A DNA stretch of 64,000 nt from Oryzicola mucosus (GTDB lineage: Bacteria; Pseudomonadota; Alphaproteobacteria; Rhizobiales; Rhizobiaceae): assembly GCF_014534685.1 (NCBI RefSeq), contig NZ_JACVVX010000001.1, positions 124,001 to 188,000 on the forward strand, in the 5' to 3' direction. Of this stretch, positions 53,855 through 62,777 are shown one piece after another (position 1 is the first letter of the stretch; every line of letters starts with the position of its first letter). Both the position numbers and the translations under genes were made by a program. Below the pieces are notes generated by a model. It saw only the letters and a list, made by a program, of their open reading frames with translations, was not told the origin of the DNA and searched no databases.

Positions 53855-54570
53855 CACTTGGTTTCCTCGCGCAACAGAGCCTCTTCCTGCTTGGGGTCCG
53901 AGACCTCAACGATCCGATCGACGAAGATGCCCGGCGTTATGACGTGTTCGGGATCGATGCCGCCCGGATCGACCAGTTGCCGCGCCTGCACGATCGTCGT
54001 TTTGGCGGCGGTCGCCATCAGCGGCGAGAAATTCCGGGCCGCCTTGTGGTAGGTCAGGTTGCCCTTGCTATCGGCCACCTCTGCCTTGATCAAGGCGACG
54101 TCAGCCTTGAGCCAGCGCTCCTGGACATAGTGCCTGCCCTCGAATTCCGCGACCGGCTTGCCCTCGGCAACCTGGGTGCCGTAGCTGGTAGGCGTGTAGA
54201 AGGCCGGGATGCCCGCGCCGCCCGCGCGAATGCGCTCGGCCAGCGTTCCCTGCGGCACCAGCTCCAGCTCTATCTCTCCGGCCAGATATTTCTCGGTGAA
54301 TGCCTTGGGGTCGGAGGAGCGCGGGAAAGAACACACCATCTTTGCGACCATGCCGGCATAGATCATCGCCGCGATGCCGACCGCGCCGTTGCCGGCATTG
54401 TTGTTGACCACCGTCAGCGAACCCGGCGATCCCGTCGCCTTGTAGCGGTCGATCAAAGCGTGTATGAGCTCGATCGGCGCGCCCGCCCCGCCGAAACCGC
54501 CAATCATCACCACCATTCCGTCCTGAATGCCGGAAACGGCATCTTCGACGCTTGGACTGATCTTGCTCAT
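53854..54570 (-). CDS. pcaI: 3-oxoadipate CoA-transferase subunit A
   Basis: The alpha subunit of the transferase with pcaJ. From the ATG at 54570 (MSKISPSVEDAVSGIQDGMV) it has 238 residues; GGGAG precedes it. The glycine-rich segment MVVMIGGFGGAGAPIELIHA, PGSLTVVNNNAGNGAVGIAA and GAGIPAFYTPTSYGTQVAEG are family hallmarks. It is first in a pcaI-pcaJ-pcaF unit, with a palindromic site just upstream and a divergent IclR regulator. Confidence 0.93.
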   Translation of the reverse strand: MSKISPSVEDAVSGIQDGMVVMIGGFGGAGAPIELIHALIDRYKATGSPGSLTVVNNNAGNGAVGIAAMIYAGMVAKMVCSFPRSSDPKAFTEKYLAGEIELELVPQGTLAERIRAGGAGIPAFYTPTSYGTQVAEGKPVAEFEGRHYVQERWLKADVALIKAEVADSKGNLTYHKAARNFSPLMATAAKTTIVQARQLVDPGGIDPEHVITPGIFVDRIVEVSDPKQEEALLREETK

Positions 54571-54594
54571 CGTCGCTCCCAAAATCACCAAAAA

Positions 54595-54609
54595 GTTCGC
54601 ATTGCGAAC
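54595..54609. promoter_or_regulatory. palindromic operator for the IclR-type regulator
   Basis: GTTCGCATTGCGAAC is a perfect 7-bp inverted repeat around one base, 25 bases before the pcaI start and 91 before the regulator gene. IclR-family PcaR/PobR operators are palindromes of similar size beginning with GTTCG, so this probably controls both directions. Confidence 0.7.
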
Positions 54610-54699
54610 ATTTGTTTTGTATGCGATACTTATTCTCGGAAGTTTTTGGATGTGTCAAGGACGATGTGCTCGGCCTCGCGCTCGAACGAAGGGTTTGGC

Positions 54700-55476
54700 A
54701 TGAATATCGAAGCCGAAGACGACCGCTATACGGTAGGGTCCCTGCAGCGCGGCCTGGGCGTGATGGAAATCCTCGCCGCCTGTCCTTCGGGCCTGACGTT
54801 GACAGAGACGGCGGAGAAAGCGGGACTCACCCGCGCCGGCGCGCGCCGCTTCCTGCTGACGCTCGTCGCATCGGGTTATGCGGTTCAGAAAGGTCGGCAG
54901 TTCAGCCTGTCGCCGCGCCTGCTCTCGGTGGCACGCACCTGGCTGCAAGGCGCCTCGCTATGGTCCTATGCCGACCCTTTCTTGCGCGACGTCGCCATGC
55001 GCTTTCGCGAATCCTGTTCGGCGGCCGTGCTGTCGGGAGAGGACATCGTCTATGTCGCGCGCATTCCCGGCCGCCATATCCTGAGCGTCGCGCTGAATGT
55101 CGGCACTCGGCTGCCCGCCTGGTGTACGTCGCTGGGGCGTGTTCTGTTGTCCGACCTGCCACCTCCCGAACTCCGCAGCTTCGTCGCCTCAGCCCATCTC
55201 GAAGCGAAGACCGAAAAGACGATTGTCGATCCGGAAAAACTCGAAGCCGAAATCGCTGGTGTTGCGCAATCCGGCTTTTCCATCATCGATGAAGAGTTGG
55301 AGATCGGCCTGCGCTCCATCGCGGTGCCGATCCGTGACGGCACCCGACGCATCGTCGCGGCGATCAACGTCTCGACGCAATCATCCCGCTTCACCCCGCA
55401 GGAGATGGAGGACCAGATCCTGCCGGTCCTCTCGGACGCGGCGCGCTCCATCGAGGATTTCTTCGTCGTGCAGTAG
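54700..55476 (+). CDS. IclR-family regulator of the pcaIJF genes
   Basis: An IclR regulator of 258 residues, PcaR/PobR-like. The wing-helix part has DDRYTVGSLQRGLGVMEILA, then LTLTETAEKAGLTRAGARRF. The effector domain contains LPAWCTSLGRVLLSD and FSIIDEELEIGLRSIAVPIR, typical of the aromatic-acid group. It is divergent from pcaIJF. Position and subfamily together suggest activation by beta-ketoadipate, which is the known PcaR ligand. The ATG at 54700 gives MNIEAEDDRY; an ATG 12 codons earlier is possible. Confidence 0.9.
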   Translation: MNIEAEDDRYTVGSLQRGLGVMEILAACPSGLTLTETAEKAGLTRAGARRFLLTLVASGYAVQKGRQFSLSPRLLSVARTWLQGASLWSYADPFLRDVAMRFRESCSAAVLSGEDIVYVARIPGRHILSVALNVGTRLPAWCTSLGRVLLSDLPPPELRSFVASAHLEAKTEKTIVDPEKLEAEIAGVAQSGFSIIDEELEIGLRSIAVPIRDGTRRIVAAINVSTQSSRFTPQEMEDQILPVLSDAARSIEDFFVVQ

Positions 55477-55479
55477 TGC

Positions 55480-56226
55480 CTAGGCCGGCTCGCCGCGCCC
55501 CATCCGTCGCGCAATCATCCGCTCCAGCGCCGACAACAGGTCGTAGATCAGCACGGCCAGCACCGCGACCACCAGCCCGCCCTGAACGACGAAGGCGAGG
55601 TTGTTGGAGTTCAGCCCGGCGATGATGACCTCGCCCAGCGTCTTTGCCGCCACCGTCGAGCCGATCGTCGCCGTGGCGAGACCGATGGTCACCGAAAGCC
55701 TTATCCCGGCCAGGATGACGGGGGCTGCCAGCGGCAGTTCGACTTTGCGCAGGCGCTGGAGACTGGTCATGCCCATGCCGCGCGAGGCTTCGACCACCGG
55801 CTTGGGCAAGGTCGTCAGTCCGGTCAGCGCATTTTCGAAGATCGGCAGCAGGCCATAGAGAAACAGAGCGATCAGCGTCGGCTTGGCGCCGAAACCCACC
55901 GCAGGGACCGCCAGCGCGAGCACGGCGACGGGCGGGAAGGTCTGGCCGATATTGACCAGGCTGCGCGACAGCGGCAGGAACTCCGACCCGCTCGGCCGCG
56001 TGACGAGAATGGCCAACCCCACCGCGACGATCATCGCCGCCACCGTCGCGGCAAAGACGATCTGCAGATGCAGCAGCGTCAGCGTCAACAGGTCGCCCTG
56101 GTTGTAAATCGCCGGCGCGCCGTCATTGGCAAACAGCGCAAAGAACGGCTCGAACCAATATGGCTGCACGAGGAATGCGACGAGAAGTGCGAAGGCGATG
56201 ACGCGGATGATGGTCCCGGCCTTCAT
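55480..56226 (-). CDS. osmoprotectant ABC permease, YehW-like
   Basis: A 248-residue permease, last of four genes in the order binding protein, long permease, ATPase, short permease, which is the E. coli yehZYXW order. It has PVVEASRGMGMTSLQRLRKV (coupling loop) and IGLATATIGSTVAAKTLGEV. Six or so helices are visible. The ATG overlaps the ATPase stop (ATGA). It belongs to the glycine betaine/choline/proline family; the Yeh system has low affinity for betaine in E. coli. Confidence 0.9.
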   Translation of the reverse strand: MKAGTIIRVIAFALLVAFLVQPYWFEPFFALFANDGAPAIYNQGDLLTLTLLHLQIVFAATVAAMIVAVGLAILVTRPSGSEFLPLSRSLVNIGQTFPPVAVLALAVPAVGFGAKPTLIALFLYGLLPIFENALTGLTTLPKPVVEASRGMGMTSLQRLRKVELPLAAPVILAGIRLSVTIGLATATIGSTVAAKTLGEVIIAGLNSNNLAFVVQGGLVVAVLAVLIYDLLSALERMIARRMGRGEPA

Positions 56227-57164
56227 GCGGCCGGTCTCGCCGCCAGGCGCAGAAGCGACTGCACGGTGATGCGGCCGAGCCGGGCGCCGTCAGCACTTTC
56301 GACCGGCAGCGCCGACCGCCCCGACCACATCAGCTCGGCCAGCGCGTCGCGCTGGGTTTTGTCGGCCGAAATTGCCGGCCCATCGGCGTCTCCAGGCTCC
56401 ACCGCATCTCCGGCCTTGCCCAGCGACAGCAGCCGGAACGGACGCTCGCCCGAGTCGATCAGGGTCTCGACGAAGTCGTCGGCAGGGCGCGCCAGCATTT
56501 CGGTCGGCGTCGCATATTGAACCAGCTTGCCCTGATCCATGACGGCGATACGGTCGCCAAGCAGAATCGCTTCCTCCATGTCGTGCGTCACCAGAATGAT
56601 GGTGGTGCCGAAGCGCCGCTGGATGGCGAGCAGGTCCTCCTGCGCCTTTGCCCGGATCACCGGATCGAGAGCACCGAAGGGCTCGTCCATCAAAAGCACG
56701 TTTGGTTCGGCGGCGAGCGCCCGCGCCACGCCAACGCGCTGCTGCTGCCCTCCGGACAACTCATGCGGATAGCGTTGCGCGAACAGCTCTGGATCGAGTT
56801 GGAACAGATCGAGCAATTCAGCGACCCTTGCGGCGATCCGCGCCTCGTCCCATTCCAGCAGTTTCGGCACCACGGCGATGTTCTGCGCCACCGTCCAATG
56901 CGGAAACAGGCCATGCCCCTGGATGACGTAGCCTATGCTGCGCCGGAGTTCGAAGGGCGGCATTTCCCGATTGTCGCGGCCATCGATCCGGATCGTGCCC
57001 GAGGAAGGCTCGACCAGCCGGTTGATCATGCGCAGCAGCGTCGTCTTGCCTGAGCCAGAGGTACCGACGATGACGGTGATGGTTCGCGGCTCCACGACGA
57101 AGGACACAGCGTCGACAACGGTGTTTTCGCCATAGCTCTTGGTGATTGAATCGATCTCGATCAT
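56223..57164 (-). CDS. osmoprotectant ABC ATPase, YehX-like
   Basis: A 313-residue ATPase from MIEIDSITKSYGENTVVDAV. Walker A is VGTSGSGKTTLLRM, the signature is ELSGGQQQRVGVARALAAEP and Walker B is VLLMDEPFGALDP. After it come about 80 residues with a CBS-like part (ALAELMWSGRSALPVESADG, RLGRITVQSLLRL), as in OpuCA/ProV-type ATPases where CBS modules sense osmotic state. Only one such module appears, so sensing may be reduced. Start overlaps the YehY-like stop. Confidence 0.92.
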   Translation of the reverse strand: MIEIDSITKSYGENTVVDAVSFVVEPRTITVIVGTSGSGKTTLLRMINRLVEPSSGTIRIDGRDNREMPPFELRRSIGYVIQGHGLFPHWTVAQNIAVVPKLLEWDEARIAARVAELLDLFQLDPELFAQRYPHELSGGQQQRVGVARALAAEPNVLLMDEPFGALDPVIRAKAQEDLLAIQRRFGTTIILVTHDMEEAILLGDRIAVMDQGKLVQYATPTEMLARPADDFVETLIDSGERPFRLLSLGKAGDAVEPGDADGPAISADKTQRDALAELMWSGRSALPVESADGARLGRITVQSLLRLAARPAA

Positions 57165-58360
57165 GAGGTTCGGCCCCTCCGCTCCGTCATTTCGATGATG
57201 GCGTCGAGCACGACGGCGGCGGCAAACGCCATCGCCACCGTCGGCAAGGCCCCCAGCAGCACCAGATCCATGGCGGTCTGGCCGATGCCCTGGAACACGA
57301 AGACGCCGAGCCCGCCGCCGCCGATCAGCGCGGCGATGGTTGCCATGCCTATATTCTGCACCAATACGATGCGGATTCCGGTGAGGATCACCGGAAATGC
57401 AAGCGGAAACTCGACCTTGGCCAGCCGCTGCCTGTCGGTCATGCCCATGCCGCGCGCGGCGTCGTTGGCCTGGCGCGGCACACCGGCCAGCCCGACCACC
57501 GTGTTGGCGACCACCGGCAGCAGCGAATAGAGAAACAGCGCCACGAAGGCGGGCGCCGCACCGATGCCGCGAATGCCGATCGCGGCTGCACCCGGCACGT
57601 TGGCGGCTATCCAGGCCAATGGCGCGATGAGTATTCCAAACAAGGCAATGGAGGGAATTGTCTGGATGATGTTGAGCACATTCAGCACCGGCGCCCTCAC
57701 CCGCGCGATGCGATGCGCGGCAATTCCGAGCGGCAGACCAACCAGAACGGCAGCGGCAAGCGAACCGAAGGCAAGCAGCAGATGCCGTATCAGCTCGGAG
57801 CTGAAGGTCTCCGCGCGGCTGGAATACTCCTTCATGATCGACAGCGAGTCCCACTGGCCGGATACCAGCAGCAACCCGACAGCCAGCGCTGTCAGCCCGA
57901 GCATACCGATACGCGCCAACGGGCCGAGTTTCAGCCGAGCCATCGCATCGGTCGTCAGAAGCGCGAAAGCAAACAGCAACAGCCAGAAGCCATAGGCCGG
58001 CGAGACACGCGCATAGTTGTTGTCGTCAGGGGTCAGATGCTCGCCGGCGACGCCGATCAGAATGGCAAGAACGGCAAGCGTGGCGATGCCGGCTGGAAAT
58101 CGTAGTGCGGTTGGCGTTCGCAGGATCGCTATGATCGTCGTGGCAAGAACAGAGGCGAGGAGCATCGCCGCTGCCCAAACCGGCAAGGATGCCACCACCC
58201 CCATCGCCTCGCCTGCGACGATGCGGTTGGCGCGCATGGTTGCGAATGGGGCGACGAGCGCAAAGCCTGTCAAAACGGCTATAACGACGCCGAGCTTGTC
58301 GAACTGAAGAGGCCACGACAGCCGCCTTTGGGGTGCACCGTCCGCGACAGTATCGGCCAT
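57161..58360 (-). CDS. osmoprotectant ABC permease, YehY-like (long form)
   Basis: A 399-residue permease, longer than the YehW-like partner because of extra N-terminal helices (about 185 residues) before the core. The core has HLLLAFGSLAAAVLVGLPLG, LNIIQTIPSIALFGILIAPL and GIRIVLVQNIGMATIAALIG. Size and order match YehY (385 residues in E. coli). The N-terminal region may interact with the binding protein. Its stop overlaps the ATPase start. Confidence 0.9.
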   Translation of the reverse strand: MADTVADGAPQRRLSWPLQFDKLGVVIAVLTGFALVAPFATMRANRIVAGEAMGVVASLPVWAAAMLLASVLATTIIAILRTPTALRFPAGIATLAVLAILIGVAGEHLTPDDNNYARVSPAYGFWLLLFAFALLTTDAMARLKLGPLARIGMLGLTALAVGLLLVSGQWDSLSIMKEYSSRAETFSSELIRHLLLAFGSLAAAVLVGLPLGIAAHRIARVRAPVLNVLNIIQTIPSIALFGILIAPLAWIAANVPGAAAIGIRGIGAAPAFVALFLYSLLPVVANTVVGLAGVPRQANDAARGMGMTDRQRLAKVEFPLAFPVILTGIRIVLVQNIGMATIAALIGGGGLGVFVFQGIGQTAMDLVLLGALPTVAMAFAAAVVLDAIIEMTERRGRTS

Positions 58361-58384
58361 CACGGGCGCCCCGTCATCCCGTTG

Positions 58385-59296
58385 CTATTTCAGGAAACCG
58401 TTCGACTTCAGAAAGTCCTCGGCAACCGCCTTGGCCGGCTCGCCACCCACCTGTACGCGGCCATTCAGGTCCTGCAAGGTCACAAGGTCGAGTTTCTCGA
58501 AAACCGGCTTGAGCAGCTCGGCGATGTTCGGATGTTCCTTCAACACAGCTTCGCGAATGATCGGTGCGGGCTGGTAGACCGGCTGCACACCCTTGTCGTC
58601 CTCAAGCACCACGAGCCCGGAGGGTGCAATGCCACCATCGGTGCCATAAACCATTGCCGCATTGGCGTCGTTGGTCTGGTTGGCAGCCGCGGCAATGGTT
58701 GCCGCCGTGTCGCCGCCCGAAAGCGTGATGAGTTGGTCCGACTTCAGCGTGAAACCATAGGTGGTCTGGAACGCCGGCAGCGCCGCATCGGAATTGACGA
58801 ACTCCGACGAAGCGGCCAGGACCACATCGCCTCCGCCGGCGACATATTTGCCAAAATCGGTCAGCGTCACAAGCTTGTTGGGCTCGGCGACATCCTTGCG
58901 CAACGCAATCGCCCAGGTGTTGTTGGCGGGCGATGGCGTCAGCCAGACGATCTTGTTAGCGTCGTAGTCGAGCTTCTTGGCTTCTTCGTACCCCTTCGCC
59001 GCATCCTTCCAGAGTGTGTCGTCCGCCTTTTCGAAGAAGAACGCCGCGTTCCCGGTATATTCGGGATAGATGTCGATCTCCCCGGCAACGATTGCGCGCC
59101 GCACGACAGGCGTAGCGCCGAGCTGGATGCGGTCGGTGGTGGGAATATCGGCGGCGTTCAACACCGCAAGAATGATATTTCCGAGCACACCGCCCTCCGT
59201 GTCGATCTTCGACGATACGACGACCTGCGCGTTGGCGACGCCGGCGGAAACGGAAAACGCCGCGACGGCGGCGAGCATCATAAGCTTGTTCTTCAT
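58385..59296 (-). CDS. osmoprotectant ABC substrate-binding protein, YehZ/OsmF-like
   Basis: A 303-residue periplasmic protein from MKNKLMMLAAVAAFSVSAGV with cleavage after ANA near residue 23. The OpuAC/OsmF-type fold is indicated by VVSSKIDTEGGVLGNIILAV, IVAGEIDIYPEYTGNAAFFF and VLKEHPNIAELLKPVFEKLD. It precedes the permease and ATPase genes by about 24 bases. It should bind a betaine-like osmolyte. No tryptophan/tyrosine cage could be assigned by eye, so the exact ligand is open. Confidence 0.92.
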   Translation of the reverse strand: MKNKLMMLAAVAAFSVSAGVANAQVVVSSKIDTEGGVLGNIILAVLNAADIPTTDRIQLGATPVVRRAIVAGEIDIYPEYTGNAAFFFEKADDTLWKDAAKGYEEAKKLDYDANKIVWLTPSPANNTWAIALRKDVAEPNKLVTLTDFGKYVAGGGDVVLAASSEFVNSDAALPAFQTTYGFTLKSDQLITLSGGDTAATIAAAANQTNDANAAMVYGTDGGIAPSGLVVLEDDKGVQPVYQPAPIIREAVLKEHPNIAELLKPVFEKLDLVTLQDLNGRVQVGGEPAKAVAEDFLKSNGFLK

Positions 59297-59436
59297 AGCA
59301 TCCTGCCCCGAAAAGGAATTGGCCAAGTCAAATGATCATAAGTCATGTGCAAGGTAGGGCATTCCGGTGGTTCGGCAACTGTCCAAAAGACTGATCACGA
59401 CCCTCCTGACAGAACGGCGTCAGGATCAAGACGATT

Positions 59437-60489
59437 TCAATTGGAAAGCACGCTGTCAAGCACCCGCATCCAGTTGCCGAAGCAGAGTTTTTCAAGCTCT
59501 TCATCGTCATAGCCCGCACCGCGCAGGGCGGAAACCAGCTTGGGCAGCCCCGCCGCATCGCCGATCTCGCGCGGGATCAGCGCGCCATCGAAATCTGAAC
59601 CGAGCCCAACGCAATCGATGCCGGTCTTTTCGACGAGATAATCGACGTGCCGAACGATATCGGACAGCGGCGTGTTCGAATTGTTCTGGCCATCGGCGCG
59701 CAGCATGCTGGTGGCGAAGTTCACGCCCACGACGCCGGAGGTCTCGCGAATCGCCTGCAACTGGCCATCGGTCAGGTTGCGCGCCACCGGTGTCAGTGCA
59801 TGCGCGTTGGAATGGCTGGCCACAAGCGGCCTGCTGCTCGTCTTGGCCACGTCCCAGAAGCCTTTTTCGGTGATATGCGCGAGATCGACGAGAATACCGA
59901 GTTCGTCGCAACGCCTGACCAGATCGAAACCCGCACCGGTCAGGCCTTCCCCGGTGTCGGGCGACATCGGGAAAGCAAAGGGAACGCCGTGGGCAAAAAC
60001 ATTGTCGCGGCTCCACACCGGGCCGAGCGAGCGCAAGCCCTGCTCGTAAAAACCGTCAAGTTCTTCGAGCCCGGCGCCAATACCTTCGCAGCCCTCGATA
60101 TGCACGATGGCGGCGAACAGCCCCTGCTCCGCCGCTGCTTTGATATCGGCGGTCGAACGGCAGATGCTCCAAACGCCGGCCTCGTCCAGATCGCGGGCGA
60201 TGTCGAGCATTTCCTGCGTCGCGGCCAGGGCCGGTCCATGTTCGAGCGGTTCGGCCTTTGGCGTATTGTAGTAACCGTTGGCGTCCGAAACCGGGCGTCC
60301 GAGACGCGGCGACGGAACATAGATCGCGCAGATGCCGCCGACGAGCCCGCCCGCCTTGGAGCGTACGGCATCGACATGGCCGGTACGGCCGTTGCCGGCA
60401 AAGTCTTCGACGGGCGACCCACCCTGACGGCTGTTCAGCCAGATGCGGCACAGAACATCGTTGTGGCCGTCGAAAACGCGTTGGGTCAT
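59437..60489 (-). CDS. membrane-dipeptidase family (M19) metallopeptidase
   Basis: A 350-residue M19 enzyme. The N-terminus TQRVFDGHNDVLCRIW holds the zinc ligands His9 and Asp11; GLFAAIVHIEGCEGIG supplies the bridging Glu; VDLAHITEKGFWDV and PLVASHSNAHAL supply His ligands; VGLGSDFDGALIP ends the active site. M19 enzymes cleave dipeptides, including D-amino acid forms and beta-lactam-like bonds. There is no signal peptide, so it is probably cytoplasmic. It lies downstream of the Yeh-like cluster in the same direction. The physiological substrate is unknown. Confidence 0.92.
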   Translation of the reverse strand: MTQRVFDGHNDVLCRIWLNSRQGGSPVEDFAGNGRTGHVDAVRSKAGGLVGGICAIYVPSPRLGRPVSDANGYYNTPKAEPLEHGPALAATQEMLDIARDLDEAGVWSICRSTADIKAAAEQGLFAAIVHIEGCEGIGAGLEELDGFYEQGLRSLGPVWSRDNVFAHGVPFAFPMSPDTGEGLTGAGFDLVRRCDELGILVDLAHITEKGFWDVAKTSSRPLVASHSNAHALTPVARNLTDGQLQAIRETSGVVGVNFATSMLRADGQNNSNTPLSDIVRHVDYLVEKTGIDCVGLGSDFDGALIPREIGDAAGLPKLVSALRGAGYDDEELEKLCFGNWMRVLDSVLSN

Positions 60490-60580
60490 GCCGGTCGAAT
60501 CTCGCTTCTTTTTTGAATGGCATCACGTGCCAGCCGCCACCAGGCAGGTCAACCATGGCAAAGATGCGGGTGTCGTCCCC

Positions 60581-61342
60581 CTATTTCGGCGCCATGCGGA
60601 TCGCCCCGTCGAGCCGGATCGTCTCGCCGTTCAGCATCTCGTTGGAAATGATGTGCAGCGCCAGGCTGGCATATTCGGTGGCGCGGCCCAGGCGCGGCGG
60701 AAACGGCACCATCTGGCCGAGGCTCTGCTGTGCCGCCTCCGGCAAGCCCTTGAGCATCGGCGTCTCGAAAATGCCCGGCGCAATCGTGCAGACGCGGATG
60801 CCGAACTGCGCCAGTTCGCGGGCAGCTGGCAAGGTGAGCCCCATGACGCCTGCCTTGGACGCGCCATAGGCGGTCTGACCGATCTGGCCTTCATAGGCAG
60901 CGACCGAAGCGGTGTTGATGGCGACGCCACGCTCGCCGCTCTCGAACGGATCGAGCTTGGAGGCTGCATCAGCAAACAGGCGCAGCAGGTTGAACGTGCC
61001 GATCAGGTTGATCTCTATGGCGCGGCGGAAATCGTCGAGCGGCATGACGCCTGATTTGCCGAGCATCTTCTGCGCCGGCGCGACACCGGCGCAATTGATC
61101 AGAATGCGAGCCGTGCCCAGTTCCGCATTGGCCTTGGCCACGGCTGCCTCTGCACTTTCGGCATTGGAGACGTTGCAGGCTATGCCGATGCCGCCGATTT
61201 CCGAAGCAATTCGCGCCGCACCCTCCTCGTTGTAGTCGAGAATGGCGACCTTGGCGCCGCCTGCGGCAAGCGCACGCGCCGTCGCTTCACCCAGACCCGA
61301 AGCCCCGCCCGTCACCAGCGCTACCTGTCCGTCAATCCGCAT
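60581..61342 (-). CDS. SDR dehydrogenase, 3-hydroxyacyl-CoA dehydrogenase type II-like
   Basis: A 253-residue short-chain dehydrogenase. The cofactor loop is VTGGASGLGEATARAL and the catalytic Tyr-Lys are in TAYGASKAGVMGLT with Ser in INTASVAAYEGQ. The C-terminus ETIRLDGAIRMAPK and the PFPPRLGRATEYASLALHII segment match HSD10-type hydroxyacyl-CoA dehydrogenases. It may act in beta-oxidation of fatty or branched acyl-CoAs. It is a separate gene, 91 bases from the M19 gene. A different SDR substrate is possible. Confidence 0.88.
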   Translation of the reverse strand: MRIDGQVALVTGGASGLGEATARALAAGGAKVAILDYNEEGAARIASEIGGIGIACNVSNAESAEAAVAKANAELGTARILINCAGVAPAQKMLGKSGVMPLDDFRRAIEINLIGTFNLLRLFADAASKLDPFESGERGVAINTASVAAYEGQIGQTAYGASKAGVMGLTLPAARELAQFGIRVCTIAPGIFETPMLKGLPEAAQQSLGQMVPFPPRLGRATEYASLALHIISNEMLNGETIRLDGAIRMAPK

Positions 61343-61624
61343 CCCGAATTTCCTCCACGTCGCTTGTCATTGCCACCCCAGCGACTTATCGGCGGAACAC
61401 CGCAGATGAAGCAACAGAAATCATTTGCGCGACACCGACGGCAATTCAGCCTCCAGTCGGCATTTGCCGACTGGTCAACCGCCGACTTCATCCGTCATCT
61501 GGGTTTGGCTCGGCGCTCAAGTCGACCGAATGCGACGTTCCATGTTTTTGACCCCATAATTGGGCCGCCACCTCCCACGAGGTCGGCGGCCATTTTCTTT
61601 GGCATACCGGTCGACAACGACGAG

Positions 61625-62773
61625 TCAGGCGCCGACCAGCCCGTGCAGCGCCTTGTTGAACGGCCTCCCCGGAAACAGCGTGCGCATGGCCAGATCGGTA
61701 TCGAGCCCGAGGCTTTCAGCGGCCACGGCCGCGATCAGCGCATCGAGATCGAGGGTGGGAGCAAGATCGCGCCCCTCATACAGTGACCCTTGCGCCAGCC
61801 CCGGCCAGTCCGCGAGAATGCGTCCACCCTTGACCGCGCCGCCCAGAACCATGGCCGAAGAGGCCGTGCCATGGTCGGTGCCGCCGGTGCCGTTGACGGC
61901 GGCGGTTCGTCCGAATTCCGTGGCGACCAGCACGGTGGTCTTGGCCCAGGCATCGCCGAGATTGTCGCGCAGCGACGCGATCAGCGTGTCCAGCGCCTTG
62001 AGTTGGTTGGCCAGCCGGAACATCTGGCCGCTATGGGTATCCCAGCCGCTTGTCTCGATCATGGCGATGCGCGGACCGTCGTCTCTGGCCAGGAACCCGG
62101 CCGCCGTCTTGCCGATGCTTGCCGGATCCTGGCGGGCCTGCGCATCGTCCGCGAGACCCCGCGCCTCCATCGCAGCACTCCAAAGCGGGTGCAGTTGCGG
62201 ATCGGACTCGTAGAGCGCGCCAACCCGCATGAGGAGATCGTCCGGCGCCGGCGGCAAGGCGGAAGGCGCATAGGAAGTGACATCGGCCTTGCCGCGCAGT
62301 GCCAGCGGCACTGTGGGTGCGAAGGCTATCGCCTCGTCATGGCTGCGCGGCATCAGCGACACCAGCCGGTTCAGCCAGCCGTCCTTGAGCTGATAGGGGT
62401 TGGAGCCGCCGGTTTCGAGCACGTTTTGACCATCGAAATGCGAGCGATCGCGATAGGGCGAAGCCACCGCCTGCACGAACAGCGCCTGCCCTTTCCCGTA
62501 GAGCTTGCCGAGTTCGGCCAGCGAGGGATGCAGCGCGAAGGTACCGTCCAGCCTGAGCGCAGCGGCCGGATCAACGGCGAAGTCGCGTCGCAGCGCGGCA
62601 TAGCCGGGATCGGCATAAGGCACCACCGTGTCGAGGCCATCGGCTGCACCGCGCTGGATGATGAAGACGAAACGGCGGTCCGTCTCGACATTGGCGAAGA
62701 CGAGACGCGGCGCAATCAGCATGGTACCGCAACCGGCAGCGGCGATGCGGAGAAACTGGCGGCGGTGGATCAT
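61625..62773 (-). CDS. DUF1501 family protein, Tat-exported
   Basis: A 382-residue protein starting MIHRRQFLRIAAAGCGTMLI, a Tat signal with RRQFL. DUF1501 has an alkaline-phosphatase-like fold: RRFVFIIQRGAADGLDTVVPY near the start, ETSGWDTHSGQMFRLANQ and LVATEFGRTAAVNGTGGTDH, whose Asp/His residues could bind metal. The function is unknown. It lies four bases downstream of a DUF1800 gene, the frequent partner. Together they probably form a periplasmic or surface complex. The longer in-frame extension is antisense-like. Confidence 0.9.
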   Translation of the reverse strand: MIHRRQFLRIAAAGCGTMLIAPRLVFANVETDRRFVFIIQRGAADGLDTVVPYADPGYAALRRDFAVDPAAALRLDGTFALHPSLAELGKLYGKGQALFVQAVASPYRDRSHFDGQNVLETGGSNPYQLKDGWLNRLVSLMPRSHDEAIAFAPTVPLALRGKADVTSYAPSALPPAPDDLLMRVGALYESDPQLHPLWSAAMEARGLADDAQARQDPASIGKTAAGFLARDDGPRIAMIETSGWDTHSGQMFRLANQLKALDTLIASLRDNLGDAWAKTTVLVATEFGRTAAVNGTGGTDHGTASSAMVLGGAVKGGRILADWPGLAQGSLYEGRDLAPTLDLDALIAAVAAESLGLDTDLAMRTLFPGRPFNKALHGLVGA

Positions 62774-62777
62774 CGGA

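Noticed and set aside
61563-61591. GC-rich hairpin downstream of the DUF1501 gene
   Set aside because: The T-rich bases follow it on the plus strand, where there is no gene; on the minus strand no U-run follows, so I did not call it a terminator.
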